64,000 bases of DNA. Source: Rhizobium albus. GTDB taxonomy: Bacteria; Pseudomonadota; Alphaproteobacteria; Rhizobiales; Rhizobiaceae. Positions 19,593 to 29,198 of the stretch are shown piece after piece. Below the pieces are notes generated by a model. That model had not been told where the DNA came from, searched no databases, and was given only the letters and a program-made list of their open reading frames with translations. The stretch is taken from contig BSNO01000001.1 of NCBI GenBank assembly GCA_030160035.1, forward strand, positions 1,302,001-1,366,000. The letters run 5' to 3'. Each line of letters starts with the position of its first letter. The stretch's first letter is position 1. A program made the position numbers and the translations under genes.

Positions 19593-21851
19593 ATGACGAT
19601 AAGCTCGGTTGGCAAGGTTGAAAGGGAGCGGCTAGAGGCCGTTCGTGCGCTCGATCTTACCCACACATCCGATTTTCCCGATCTCGATGCCATCACCAGC
19701 TTCGCTCGCGAGCTATTTGGTGTCAGCGGTGCGCTGGTCACCATCCTGGACGAGGATGTCCAGTGGAACATTTCCCGATCCGGCTATGATGATCGTTGGA
19801 CACCGAGGCTTCACTCGTTCTGCAACGTTACTCTTGCTGAGGGACGGACGATCATCGTTCAGGACTTGAGCCTCGATACGAGGTTCGACAGCAATCCGCT
19901 CGTTCACCAGCAGCCCTATCTGCGCTTCTATGCCGGTATTCCGCTTGAGATAGACCCCGGCATCTGCCTCGGCACGCTTTGCCTCATCGATACCGAAGCG
20001 CGTTCTTTGTCATCACGTGAACTGGCGCAGCTGGAGCGGCTGGCGACCATTGCGACGGCCTTGCTCAGGCAGCATCGGGACACGGTGCGCGTGGCGCGTC
20101 TCTCCATGTCGCTCGCTCAGTCCGCCCGCACCATCGAAGAGCAGTCACATACACTGACGCTGCAAAACCGCATGCTCGACGAGGCCTGCGCGTTGGGCGA
20201 GATGGGGGCGTTCGACCACAATCTTCTGACAGGCAAGGCGGAGTGGAGCGCAATTATGAAGCGCATTCACGACCTGGACGAAGACGCCACCATTGGTTCG
20301 GTCAACGATTTCAATCACATGAAACGCTTCTATTCGAAGCGGGATATGAAGCGTTACTTGAAAGCGGTTCGGGAAGCGATGCAGGCGCGTACCTCGCTGG
20401 ATTTCGAAACGGCGCTCAAGACCGCGAAGGGCCGTCGCCGTTGGGTGCGCCTCCGGGTCGATTTCGAGTACGACCAGAATGGCCGGCCCGTGCGCCGGTT
20501 CGGCATGATGCAGGATATTACGCGCGAAAAGCACCTACTTGGCCGTCTGGATTATCTGGCCAATCGCGATCCGCTGACGGGTCTCTACAATCGCAATTAC
20601 TTCCTGCGGACCGCGAACCAGCATCTCAAGGATCGCAAGCACCTGACGACGGGTATCGCGATCCTGGATCTCGACGGCTTCAAGGCCATCAATGACAGCT
20701 ATGGTCACGCTGCCGGCGATGCCTGCCTGCGCGCGATTGCCACGAGACTGCGCAGCCATTGCGGACCGGAATGGCTGCTCGTGCGACCAGGTGGCGACGA
20801 ATTCGCGCTCGTGATTGCCGATGAATGCGATCTGGAAACCTTGAAGGAACGGCTCGAAGCTTTACGGCTGGTCATTCAGGAGCCGATCGACTGGAAGGGC
20901 ATCACGTTCCAGGTATCGGCTTCCATCGGCCTCGCGCCTGCTGAACCGGACCGCACGCAGGATGCTCTCGAACTGGTGCAATCGGCGGATCTCGCGGTCT
21001 ACAAGGCGAAGGCTGGGGGGCGCAATTGCATCGCCACCTACTCCTCCGATCTTCACGAAGTCGCGCTCCATCGGTTCAACATCATCAGCGAGGCGCGAAG
21101 GGCGCTCGACCGCGGCGAGTTCACGCTGTTCTACCAGCCGAAGATCAAGCTCATGGACCGCAGTCTCAGTGGGTTCGAGGCTTTGTTGCGGTGGCGTCAG
21201 CCGGATGGCCGTTACGCTGCGCCCGGCGAATATCTGCCCGTCCTCGAAGATGGCGAGATGTCGCGGCGCATCGGCGACTTCGTCATGGACGAGGCGATCC
21301 GGCAAGCCTCGTGCTGGCGGGCGAGCGGCTTCGATTTCGGCAATATTGCCATCAATGTTTCATCGAGCCAGTTCATCGGTAGCGGCTTCGTCGATCGGCT
21401 GATCTCCAGCATGGCCGATGCCGGTCTTGCACCCGGCGACATCCAGATCGAAGTGACGGAAGGCGTGCTGTTGTCCACCGGCGCAACGTCCGTCGCTTCG
21501 GGCCTCAAGCGATTGTCCGACCACGGCATCAAGATCGCGTTCGATGATTTCGGCACGGGCTACGCATCGCTCGTCCATCTGCGCCAGCTCGAATTCGACG
21601 TCATCAAGCTGGATATGTCGTTTGTCCGGTCGATGCTGACGTCGCCTGCCGACATGGCGATCGTCGAGGCGGTGCTGACGCTCGCAAGGCGGCTCGGCAA
21701 GCAGGTTGTGGCGGAAGGTGTCGAGACGAGCACCCAGGCGGAGACCTTGCTCGCCCATGGCTGCCATTACGGACAGGGGTATCTCTTCAGCCGGCCAAAG
21801 CCCGCGGCCGTGCTCGAGGCCGCGTGGCGGGAGTTGCGCGAGGCGGTCTGA
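19593..21851 (+). CDS. GAF-PAS-GGDEF-EAL cyclic-di-GMP signalling protein
   Basis: Domain order: N-terminal GAF-like domain (FDLTH to about residue 160; LHSFCNVTLAEGRTIIVQDL), PAS/PAC segment (RRWVRLRVDFEYDQNGRPVR), GGDEF with an intact GGDEF motif near bases 20790-20804, and EAL with FEALLRW, DDFGTGYASL and VAEGVETSTQAE. Both output domains look catalytic, so it may both make and degrade c-di-GMP. No membrane helix is evident, so it should sense a cytoplasmic signal. The frame opens at a GTG (19521), but ATG 19593 has the best ribosome-binding site (CAGGGG). Confidence 0.92.
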   Translation: MTISSVGKVERERLEAVRALDLTHTSDFPDLDAITSFARELFGVSGALVTILDEDVQWNISRSGYDDRWTPRLHSFCNVTLAEGRTIIVQDLSLDTRFDSNPLVHQQPYLRFYAGIPLEIDPGICLGTLCLIDTEARSLSSRELAQLERLATIATALLRQHRDTVRVARLSMSLAQSARTIEEQSHTLTLQNRMLDEACALGEMGAFDHNLLTGKAEWSAIMKRIHDLDEDATIGSVNDFNHMKRFYSKRDMKRYLKAVREAMQARTSLDFETALKTAKGRRRWVRLRVDFEYDQNGRPVRRFGMMQDITREKHLLGRLDYLANRDPLTGLYNRNYFLRTANQHLKDRKHLTTGIAILDLDGFKAINDSYGHAAGDACLRAIATRLRSHCGPEWLLVRPGGDEFALVIADECDLETLKERLEALRLVIQEPIDWKGITFQVSASIGLAPAEPDRTQDALELVQSADLAVYKAKAGGRNCIATYSSDLHEVALHRFNIISEARRALDRGEFTLFYQPKIKLMDRSLSGFEALLRWRQPDGRYAAPGEYLPVLEDGEMSRRIGDFVMDEAIRQASCWRASGFDFGNIAINVSSSQFIGSGFVDRLISSMADAGLAPGDIQIEVTEGVLLSTGATSVASGLKRLSDHGIKIAFDDFGTGYASLVHLRQLEFDVIKLDMSFVRSMLTSPADMAIVEAVLTLARRLGKQVVAEGVETSTQAETLLAHGCHYGQGYLFSRPKPAAVLEAAWRELREAV

Positions 21852-21864
21852 GCCGTCCTCAACC

Positions 21865-23133
21865 TTATGCCTTGCGCGACAGACGCTCGGGAATGACGCC
21901 TTTCGGTGCGAAGCGCAGCACCATGGTAATCGTCAGACCGATGACGAAAACGCGCATGGCGAGCGCCCGGCTGTTCAGGTCGGCAGGGGCCTGCCAGCCG
22001 AACATGTCGCGCCCGATCGTGCGGATATAGTCGAAGATGACGAGCGTCACCGGTTCCGACATCGTCCAGATCACGTAGACCAGCAGCGCTCCGAAGATCG
22101 CACCGCGATTGTTGCCGGGTCCGCCGAGGATCACCATCACCCAGATCAGGAAGGTGTGGTTGAGGTCGACGAAGCCGTTCGGGTCGAAGATCGTGTTGAA
22201 ATGAATAAGTGTCGCCCCGCCGATGCCCATCAGGACGCAGCCGAAGACGAAGATCTCGAGCCTGCGCTTGGTGACGTCCTTACCCATGGCGGAGGCCGCG
22301 TCTTCATTGTCGCGGATCGCCCGCATCATGCGGCCCCAGGGCGCGTGATAGACGCGCTGCAGCAGCATGTAGACGATGACGAGCATCACCGCCGTCAGAA
22401 CGAGGTAGCTTGCGCGTGCGGCCGTGAAGCCGACTTCGGCAGCACCGGGAACCGGCCAGGGCAGGGGCGACACGGTCTGGGTCCCACGCGTCAGCCAGTC
22501 GGCATTCTTGAGGAAGGTCTTGATGATCTGCGCGATACCGAGCGTGGCGATCGCGAGATAGTCGGAACGCAGGCCAAGGCAGATCTTGCCGACGACCCAG
22601 GCGATCGCGCCAGCAACGATGCCGGCTGCCGCCCAGCCGAAATAGACCGGCAGGCCGAGGCCACCAACAAAGCCGGCTTCCCGCTCGATGTAGCGTGCGG
22701 TCGGATCGAGGCTTGCCGAGACGACCAGATAGGCGACGGCGAGCGTCACCAGCGTCAGGAAGGTCACGAGCGGCTTCGGCAGGCCGATCTTGCCCGAACG
22801 CGACGCGGCGAAGACGGCGGCCGCGCCGATTGCCACCTTCACGAGCACGTCGCCAAGCATCGCCGGGCCTTCGGAATCCCAGAAGGCCTGGTTGACGGGG
22901 AAGGTCACGAAGAGCGAGGCGAAGGCGCCGGCGGCGATGAAGCCCATGATGCCGACATTGAAGAGCCCCGCCGTGCCCCATTGCAGCGAAAGCCCGAAGG
23001 CGATCATCGCGTAGCACAGCGCTTCGACCGTCACGCGCAGCGAATAGGCTGTGCCCTGGGTGTAGAAGATGATGGCGAACAGAACGCCGAGGCCGGCAAA
23101 GAGCAGGAGGTCGCGACGGTTGTCGGTCATCAC
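21865..23133 (-). CDS. livM: Branched-chain amino acid ABC transporter permease LivM
   Basis: The 422-residue membrane protein shows the LivM permease pattern: LRVTVEALCYAMIAFGLSLQWGTAGLFNVG near the N terminus and IRDNEDAASAMGKDVTKRRLEIFVFG plus MVILGGPGNNRGAIFGALLVY later, the cytoplasmic coupling loop region. It pairs with LivH to form the inner-membrane channel. It starts in an ATGA overlap with livH and is the last gene of livGFHM. It is longer than E. coli LivM in its central loop. Confidence 0.93.
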   Translation of the reverse strand: MMTDNRRDLLLFAGLGVLFAIIFYTQGTAYSLRVTVEALCYAMIAFGLSLQWGTAGLFNVGIMGFIAAGAFASLFVTFPVNQAFWDSEGPAMLGDVLVKVAIGAAAVFAASRSGKIGLPKPLVTFLTLVTLAVAYLVVSASLDPTARYIEREAGFVGGLGLPVYFGWAAAGIVAGAIAWVVGKICLGLRSDYLAIATLGIAQIIKTFLKNADWLTRGTQTVSPLPWPVPGAAEVGFTAARASYLVLTAVMLVIVYMLLQRVYHAPWGRMMRAIRDNEDAASAMGKDVTKRRLEIFVFGCVLMGIGGATLIHFNTIFDPNGFVDLNHTFLIWVMVILGGPGNNRGAIFGALLVYVIWTMSEPVTLVIFDYIRTIGRDMFGWQAPADLNSRALAMRVFVIGLTITMVLRFAPKGVIPERLSRKA

Positions 23134-24128
23134 AGCACCCGTCCCTTGAAGATGCCGGTCGGCCGGTAGATCAGGATGAGGATCAGGAGGACGAAGGGCA
23201 CCATCAGTTTATAGTCGGTAGGTACGATGGCGAGCGAGGCTGGCACTTCGAACGCGTTGTCGGTCCAGCGCGCGATCGGGCGCAGCAGCACCGACCAGTT
23301 GAACACGGCGAGCGTCTCGGCGTAGCCGACAACGAAGCCGCCTGCGATCGCGCCATAGGGCTGGCCAATGCCGCCGACGATCGTTGCGGCGAAGATCGGC
23401 AGCAGGATGTTGAAGGAGAGATCCGGCTTCAGCGAGACGTCGAGCGCGAGCATCGTTCCAGCAAGTGCAGCAAGTCCGCCGCCGATGATCCATGTGGCCC
23501 GCACCACGGTCTCGATGGAGATGCCGGTGACCTGCGCCAGCGACGGGTTGTCGGAGACGGCACGCATCGCCTTGCCGAGGCGCGAGCGCGACAGGAAGTA
23601 GTGCAGCGCGATCACCGAGATCAGCGTGACGATGAAGAGCGCCAGCTGCGGCTCCGTCACCGTGATCATCTGGTTGGCGCCGGGCACTTCGATGCGGAAG
23701 ATGTCTTTCGGCTCGTTGAAATAAAGCTCACGCGAACTCGGGCCGGCGAACAGGCGAATGAGGCCCTGCAGCATCAAGGTCACGCCGATCGAGGCCATGA
23801 CCAGCACGATGCCTTTTGCACCGGATCGGCGCAGCGGTTGGTAGAACGTCCGGTCGATGCCGATCGATATGCCGGCGGTGAGGATCATCACGATCGGCAG
23901 CACCATCATGGCAATCGGCAGCGGGCCTGCGAAACCTGCGGCTGCGAGTGCTGCGGCCAAAACGTAGGCGATGAAGGCGCCGAGCGTCATCATGTCGCCA
24001 TGGGCGAAATGCGCAAAGCGCAGGATGCCGAAGATCAGCGTTACGCCGATTGCGCCGAGCGCATAGATCGACCCGATGATGGCACCGGCGAGGATGCCCT
24101 TGTTGATGAAGAAGACCAGCTCATTCAT
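23130..24128 (-). CDS. livH: Branched-chain amino acid ABC transporter permease LivH
   Basis: The 332-residue inner-membrane protein contains the LivH landmarks IYALGAIGVTLIFGILRFAHFAHGDMMTLGAF and SDNPSLAQVTGISIETVVRATWIIGGGLAALAG, and the YGAIAGGFVVGYAETL segment near the C terminus. It forms the translocation heterodimer with LivM. It lies 9 bases after livF and overlaps livM by 4 bases, so the genes form one operon. Confidence 0.94.
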   Translation of the reverse strand: MNELVFFINKGILAGAIIGSIYALGAIGVTLIFGILRFAHFAHGDMMTLGAFIAYVLAAALAAAGFAGPLPIAMMVLPIVMILTAGISIGIDRTFYQPLRRSGAKGIVLVMASIGVTLMLQGLIRLFAGPSSRELYFNEPKDIFRIEVPGANQMITVTEPQLALFIVTLISVIALHYFLSRSRLGKAMRAVSDNPSLAQVTGISIETVVRATWIIGGGLAALAGTMLALDVSLKPDLSFNILLPIFAATIVGGIGQPYGAIAGGFVVGYAETLAVFNWSVLLRPIARWTDNAFEVPASLAIVPTDYKLMVPFVLLILILIYRPTGIFKGRVL

Positions 24129-24137
24129 TGATGTCGA

Positions 24138-24842
24138 TCATCCCCCGAGGAAGCTTTTGGCGACTTCCGGATTGTCGAGAAGCGCCCGGCCGGTGTCGGT
24201 GTATGAATTCTGGCCATTGGCCAGCACGAAGCCCTTGTGGGCGATGGCCAGCGCCTGCTTGGCGTTCTGCTCGACCATGGCGACGGTCACGCCGAGCTTG
24301 TTGATGGCGATGACGCGGTCGAAGATTTCCGACATGTACATCGGCGACAGGCCCGCCGTCGGCTCGTCGAGCAGGATAAGCTTCGGCTCGATCATCAGCG
24401 CGCGGCCGAAGGCGACCATCTGGCGCTGGCCGCCGGACAATTCGCCGGCTGCCTGCCGTCGCTTGTCCTTCAGCGGCGGGAAGATTTCGTAGACCTCGTC
24501 CATCACGCGGGAATAGTCGTCGCGCCGCGTATAGGCGCCCATTTCGAGGTTCTCGTGCACCGTCAGCGTCGCGAAGACATTGTGCTCCTGCGGCACCATC
24601 GCGATCTTGTGCGCGGCGAGCTTTTCCGGGCTGATGCCGGTGATGTCGTGCCCGTCGAAATGGATCGAGCCCTCGGTGATGTTCAGCATGCCGAAGATCG
24701 CCTTCAGCGTCGTCGACTTGCCGGCTCCGTTCGGACCGACGATCACGCCGATCTCGCCGGCTTCGAGCGTCATGTCGATGCCCTTGAGGATCGTCATCTG
24801 GCCGTAGCCGGCATGAAGATTGCGGATTTCGAGCAGGCTCAT
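24138..24842 (-). CDS. livF: Branched-chain amino acid ABC transporter ATPase LivF
   Basis: The 234-residue ATPase has Walker A GPNGAGKST, the ABC signature LSGGQRQMVAFGRALM and Walker B LILLDEPTAGLSP. The NVFATLTVHENLEMG segment is typical of LivF. With LivG it powers import. The ATG overlaps the livG stop (ATGA at 24839-24842). Confidence 0.95.
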   Translation of the reverse strand: MSLLEIRNLHAGYGQMTILKGIDMTLEAGEIGVIVGPNGAGKSTTLKAIFGMLNITEGSIHFDGHDITGISPEKLAAHKIAMVPQEHNVFATLTVHENLEMGAYTRRDDYSRVMDEVYEIFPPLKDKRRQAAGELSGGQRQMVAFGRALMIEPKLILLDEPTAGLSPMYMSEIFDRVIAINKLGVTVAMVEQNAKQALAIAHKGFVLANGQNSYTDTGRALLDNPEVAKSFLGG

Positions 24843-25654
24843 GGACGCGCCTCCACCTGATTGGCGTGGGCGACGGTCGCATTGCCCGTCGGCGAGCCGC
24901 CGAAATAGGCTTCGATCACGCGCGGGTCGTTCTGGATCTCGGCGATATGGCCTTGCGTCATCACAGAACCGGCCGCCATGACGATCACCGGGTCGCAGAG
25001 CCTGGCGATCAGGTCCATGTCGTGCTCGATGACGAAGAAGGTGTAGCCAAGCTCGCGGTTCAGCCGTTCGATATTGGATGCGAGATCGTTCAGGAGCGTG
25101 CGGTTGACGCCGGCGGCGATCTCGTCGAGCAGCACGACCTTGGCGTCGGTCATCATGGTGCGGCCGAGTTCCAGGAGCTTCTTCTGGCCGCCCGAAAGAT
25201 TGCCGGCAAGCTCGGTCTTCACATGGGTGATCTTCAGGAAGTCCAGTACTTCCTCGGCCTTGCGGCGGATCGCTTCTTCCTCGCGGCTGACGCGGCCGGG
25301 CATGAACCAGGCACCGACCAGGCCTTCGCCTGTCTGGTTGTCCGGCACCATCATGAGGTTCTCAAGCACCGTCATGTTGGAGAATTCGTGCGCAATCTGG
25401 AAGGTTCGCAGCAGGCGCCGCTTGTACAGCGCGTGCGAGGGCAGGCCGGTCACGTCCTCGCCGTCGAACAGGATGGTCCCGCTCGTCGGCTCCAGCGTGC
25501 CCGCCACCATGTTGAACAGCGTCGACTTGCCAGCGCCGTTCGGACCGATCAGGCCCGTGACGGAGCCCTTCTCGACCGAGAGCGTGCAGTCGTTGACTGC
25601 GTGGAAGCCGCCGAAGCGCTTGCTCACGCTTTTCACTTCGATGATCGCTGACAT
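24839..25654 (-). CDS. livG: Branched-chain amino acid ABC transporter ATPase LivG
   Basis: The 271-residue ATPase has Walker A GPNGAGKSTLFN, the LRTFQIAHEFSNMTVLENLM segment typical of LivG, the signature NLSGGQKKLLELGR and Walker B KVVLLDEIAAGV. The Walker B is followed by IAAG rather than the commoner PAAG. It is the first gene of livGFHM. The 220-base gap upstream to proX holds the proX terminator and presumably the promoter. Confidence 0.94.
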   Translation of the reverse strand: MSAIIEVKSVSKRFGGFHAVNDCTLSVEKGSVTGLIGPNGAGKSTLFNMVAGTLEPTSGTILFDGEDVTGLPSHALYKRRLLRTFQIAHEFSNMTVLENLMMVPDNQTGEGLVGAWFMPGRVSREEEAIRRKAEEVLDFLKITHVKTELAGNLSGGQKKLLELGRTMMTDAKVVLLDEIAAGVNRTLLNDLASNIERLNRELGYTFFVIEHDMDLIARLCDPVIVMAAGSVMTQGHIAEIQNDPRVIEAYFGGSPTGNATVAHANQVEARP

Positions 25655-25821
25655 CGTTCCCTGTGGGCGGCCTTGGGCCGCTTCTCGTCGCGGATGCGTC
25701 CCCTATCCGGGACGTCGATGGCGATGCCTCTAGCATCGGGCAATTCGCAATGGAAGGCCGCGAAAACCGTGGGCGGCTGCACAAATGCCGCAGATTCGGT
25801 TCGCGTGCGGCAAAATCTTGT

Positions 25822-25849
25822 GCAAACGGGCCCCGAAGGGCCCGCTTGC
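25822..25849 (-). terminator. Hairpin terminator after proX
   Basis: The stem CGGGCCC (25827-25833) pairs with GGGCCCG (25838-25844) around a CGAA tetraloop, with outer pairing GCAA/TTGC across one mismatch. It lies about 26 bases past the proX stop on the minus strand and is followed there by an interrupted T-rich run (ACAAGATTTTG). Confidence 0.7.
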
Positions 25850-25874
25850 GCGTTCCGTTCACGAAGTTTTCAGA

Positions 25875-26924
25875 TCAGGACGCCGCGTCGCGTGCGGCAG
25901 TCAGCCACTCGTCGACCTCAGCGCGGTTCTCTTCGATCCACTCGGCAGCATGGCGAGCGACGTCGGCTTCGCTGTTTTCGCCTTCGTACATCTTCGCGTT
26001 CTGCTCGAAGACATCGTCCAGCGGCACGGACGCCGCTTCCAGAAGCGCGCGAACGGCCGGGTTCTCTTCAAGGAACTCGGAATTGGCTACTGGAACGAGA
26101 TCGTTGGCCGGGAAGCCTAGCTGGCAGGGATCGTTCACGCAGCCTTCGACGCCGGCCATGGTGGCTGCATCTTCGAGGCCCTTGGTCGATTCCGGCAGGT
26201 CGATTTCCGGCACTTCGATCCAGACGACGTCTTCGCCCGGCTTCAGTACGTTGACGGTCCAGTTCGGCGTCCATGTGTAGAAGAAGATCGGCTCGCCGGC
26301 CTCATAGGCGGCGACCGCATCCGCCATGGAGGCGTTGTAGCCGGCCTTCACGGGATTGACCGTATCGCGCAGGCCGTAAGCATCGAGGTGATGCTCGATG
26401 CCGACTTCGCAACCCCAGCCGGGCGGGCAGGCGACGAGATCGGCCTTGCCGTCGCCATCGCGGTCGAAGAGCGCGGCGATTTCCGGATCCTTGAAGTCTT
26501 CCAGATTGTCGATGCCGTGTTCATCGGCCGTCGCCTTGTCGATCAGGTAGCCCTCAAGCGCGCCACCGGCGGCAACCGTGCCGACTTTTTCGGCGCCCTG
26601 CGAGAAGGTCTCCTCGTAGGTGTTGTGCAGCGGGAACCAGCCATCAACCCACAGGTCCATGTCGCCCTGGGCGACCGACTGGTAGAAGATCGGGTTGTCG
26701 AGGGCGCTCGGGCCTGCGACCTCGTAGCCAAGCTCCTCCAGCATCTGCTTGTAGATCTGGGTGTAGAAATAGCCTGTGTCCCAGGTCGGCTGTGCCATGT
26801 TGATGGTCACGCCTTCGCCGGGTTGCGCATCCTGAGCATTGGCGACGGTCGTTGCCGCCGCGAAGCAGAGGGCTGCCGCCGCAACGCTGGCAGAGAGGCG
26901 GGGCAGGCATCCGAAAGCTGTCAT
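25875..26924 (-). CDS. proX: Glycine betaine/proline ABC transporter, binding protein ProX
   Basis: The 349-residue periplasmic protein has a signal peptide (MTAFGCLPRLSASVAAAALC... to VANA|QDAQP). It also has the ProX-specific segment LFDRDGDGKADLVACPPGWGCEVG, matching the [21 protein letters not shown] region of E. coli ProX, and FFYTWTPNWTVNVLKPGEDVVW. It binds compatible solutes. It is last in proV-proW-proX, with a 95-base spacer after proW. The frame is open far upstream, but AGGGAG before the ATG at 26924 fixes the start. Confidence 0.96.
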   Translation of the reverse strand: MTAFGCLPRLSASVAAAALCFAAATTVANAQDAQPGEGVTINMAQPTWDTGYFYTQIYKQMLEELGYEVAGPSALDNPIFYQSVAQGDMDLWVDGWFPLHNTYEETFSQGAEKVGTVAAGGALEGYLIDKATADEHGIDNLEDFKDPEIAALFDRDGDGKADLVACPPGWGCEVGIEHHLDAYGLRDTVNPVKAGYNASMADAVAAYEAGEPIFFYTWTPNWTVNVLKPGEDVVWIEVPEIDLPESTKGLEDAATMAGVEGCVNDPCQLGFPANDLVPVANSEFLEENPAVRALLEAASVPLDDVFEQNAKMYEGENSEADVARHAAEWIEENRAEVDEWLTAARDAAS

Positions 26925-27019
26925 CTTTGTTCTCCCTTTGGGTTTTGTCGGTCTCCGCCCTTGTCGCAAGCGGAGGGTTTTCGTGCCGCCCGCAAGAAGG
27001 CGGCCGATTTTCGTGGCGG

Positions 27020-27952
27020 TCAGGCGGGCTTTTCGTCCGCCGCGCGAGCCGCCATCCGCGACGGCTTGAAAAAGCCGCGGAACGTCTGTGCGAGCGAGGG
27101 CGTTGCGACTGCCTTGCGCTCGGCGAAGGATTGCGTGATCCGGTCCAGAATGATCGCGAGAATGACGATTCCGATGCCGCCTTCCATCGCGGTTCCGACA
27201 TCCAACCGTCCGAGACCCGTGTTGACTGTCAAGCCGAGGCCACCAGCACCGATGAGCGCCGCAATGACGGCCATGGACAGCGCCATCATCAGCGTCTGAT
27301 TGAGGCCGGCCATGATGGTGCGCATGGCAAGCGGAAGCTGCACTTCCCATAGAACCTGGGAGGGCGTGGAGCCAAACGCATAGGCCGCTTCGACCAGGTC
27401 GGCCCGGACACCGCGAATGCCGAGATTGGTCAGGCGCACGATCGGTGGCAGGGCAAAGATGATTGTCGCGATGACGCCCGGCACCGTGCCGACGCCAAAC
27501 AGCATCACGATCGGCACCAGATAGACGAAGGGTGGGATCGTCTGCATAACGTCGAGGATCGGCCGCAGGATCGCCAGAAACCGATCGCTGCGGGCAGCGA
27601 GAATCCCGACAGGAACGCCTATGACGGCGCAGAAGAACACCGCCGTGACGATCATGGCGAGCGTCGTCATCGTCTGTCCCCACACGCCGATCAGGTCGAG
27701 GAAGACGAGCGCGAGAGCCGTGAAGATGGCAACCCCGCGGCCGGCCGTACGCCAGGCGATGAAGGCGAGGACTGCCGTGAACACGAGCATCGGCATCGCA
27801 TTCAGAAATCCGTCCAACCCATCGAGAACGAAAGAGATCGGCGCCTGAAGCGAGCGGAAGAAAGGCCTGAAATTGGGGACGAGCCAGTCCTTGACGGCGG
27901 AATCGACCCAGTCGCCGAACGGGATTTCAAAAAGGTCGGATGGGCTGAACAT
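27020..27952 (-). CDS. proW: Glycine betaine/proline ABC transporter permease ProW
   Basis: The 310-residue inner-membrane protein starts MFSPSDLFEIPFGDWVDSAVKDWLV, the amphipathic N terminus of ProW. It has the permease EAA-loop LVEAAYAFGSTPSQVLWEVQLPLAMRTIMAGLNQ. It forms the channel for osmoprotectant import with the ProV ATPase. It follows proV after 40 bases. Confidence 0.96.
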   Translation of the reverse strand: MFSPSDLFEIPFGDWVDSAVKDWLVPNFRPFFRSLQAPISFVLDGLDGFLNAMPMLVFTAVLAFIAWRTAGRGVAIFTALALVFLDLIGVWGQTMTTLAMIVTAVFFCAVIGVPVGILAARSDRFLAILRPILDVMQTIPPFVYLVPIVMLFGVGTVPGVIATIIFALPPIVRLTNLGIRGVRADLVEAAYAFGSTPSQVLWEVQLPLAMRTIMAGLNQTLMMALSMAVIAALIGAGGLGLTVNTGLGRLDVGTAMEGGIGIVILAIILDRITQSFAERKAVATPSLAQTFRGFFKPSRMAARAADEKPA

Positions 27953-27992
27953 GCTTCAAGCCTCCCACTGTCTTGTGCGCGGTCGATCCATC

Positions 27993-29198
27993 TCAGGCAG
28001 TTGCTGCACGCTTTTGACCACTCTCATGCTCTTCGCCGCGGACCAGCTGGTGAAAAATGTCGCCCGGTTCGACGATGCCGGTGAACGCGCCCGTCTCATC
28101 CACCACCGCAATGGGCCGGCCGGCCGCTGCCTTGCCGTAGAGCTCGTGCAGGTGGGCATCGGGCGTCACCGTCGCGAAATCAGGATCGAGGTGCTGCGCC
28201 AGCGCCTCTGGATCCGAGGCGCCCGAGAGGCCGCGATAAAGGACCTGCCCTTGCAGTGTACCTTTGTCCGTCACGAACATTGCGTCCACGTTTTCGGCTT
28301 CCATGCGGGCCAACGCGTCCGACACCGGGGCATCGATCTCGATGGAAAGCGGCGGGCGTGCGATGGCGGCAACTTCGAACACGCGCGAGCGGTCGATGTC
28401 CTGGGTGAAGGCGCGCACATATTCGTCGGCCGGTTCGCCCACGATCTCTTCCGCGGTGCCTACCTGTACGAAGCTGCCATCTTTCATGATGGCGATCTTG
28501 TCGCCCAAGATTAGCGCCTCGTTCAGATCGTGGGTGATGAAGACGATCGTCTTCTTCAGGCTGCGCTGCAGTTCCAGAAGTTCCAGCTGCATGTCGCGGC
28601 GGATGAGGGGATCGAGCGCACCGAAGGGCTCGTCCATCAGAAGGATCTCGGGCTCGGTCGCGAGACCGCGCGCCAATCCGACACGCTGCTGCATGCCGCC
28701 GGACAGTTCCTCGGGATAGCTGTCCGCATAAGCCTCAAGGCCAACCTGGGCCAGCGCCTTCAGCGACCGTTCGCGCCTTTCGGCTGCAGGCAGGCCCTTC
28801 ACCTTCAGTCCGTAGGCGACGTTGTCGATGACGGTCTTGTGGGGGAAGAGCGCAAAGTGCTGGAAGACCATCGCGACCTTCTCGCGCCGCACCTTGCGCA
28901 GTGTTTCGGCGGAACACGAGGCGACGTCGACGCCGTCGATCATCATCTGGCCGCGTGTCGGCGGGATCAATCCGTTGATCATGCGGACCAGGGTGGACTT
29001 GCCGGACCCGGAGAGGCCCATTACCACGAAGACTTCGCCCTCGGCGACCTCAAAGCTCGCGTCATTGACGCCGATCGTCTGGCCGGTCTCGGCGTGGATG
29101 TCCGCCTTGCTGTGGCCCTTGCTCACCATTTCGAAGACCCGATCGGGCTCGCTGCCAAATATCTTGAAGATATTTTTCGCTTCTACTTTGTTCGCCAT
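27993..29198 (-). CDS. proV: Glycine betaine/proline ABC transporter ATPase ProV
   Basis: The 401-residue ATPase resembles E. coli ProV along its length: IFKIFGSEPDRVFEM near the start, Walker A MGLSGSGKST, QHFALFPHKTV, signature LSGGMQQRVGLARGL, Walker B ILLMDEPFGALDPLIR. Two C-terminal CBS modules (about residues 270-390) are the ionic-strength sensor in this family. I chose the ATG at 29198 because ProV proteins start MA-K-E-KN-FKIFG. A TTG 12 codons upstream (29234) is possible. Confidence 0.96.
   Translation of the reverse strand: MANKVEAKNIFKIFGSEPDRVFEMVSKGHSKADIHAETGQTIGVNDASFEVAEGEVFVVMGLSGSGKSTLVRMINGLIPPTRGQMMIDGVDVASCSAETLRKVRREKVAMVFQHFALFPHKTVIDNVAYGLKVKGLPAAERRERSLKALAQVGLEAYADSYPEELSGGMQQRVGLARGLATEPEILLMDEPFGALDPLIRRDMQLELLELQRSLKKTIVFITHDLNEALILGDKIAIMKDGSFVQVGTAEEIVGEPADEYVRAFTQDIDRSRVFEVAAIARPPLSIEIDAPVSDALARMEAENVDAMFVTDKGTLQGQVLYRGLSGASDPEALAQHLDPDFATVTPDAHLHELYGKAAAGRPIAVVDETGAFTGIVEPGDIFHQLVRGEEHESGQKRAATA

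Noticed and set aside
26941-27010. Short inverted repeats in the proW-proX spacer
   Set aside because: Stems are only 5-6 bp with several overlapping alternatives; such hairpins are expected by chance at this GC content.
26925-27683. Upstream open extension of the proX frame
   Set aside because: The residues lie antisense or out of frame over proW; signal peptide and ribosome-binding site place the proX start at 26924.
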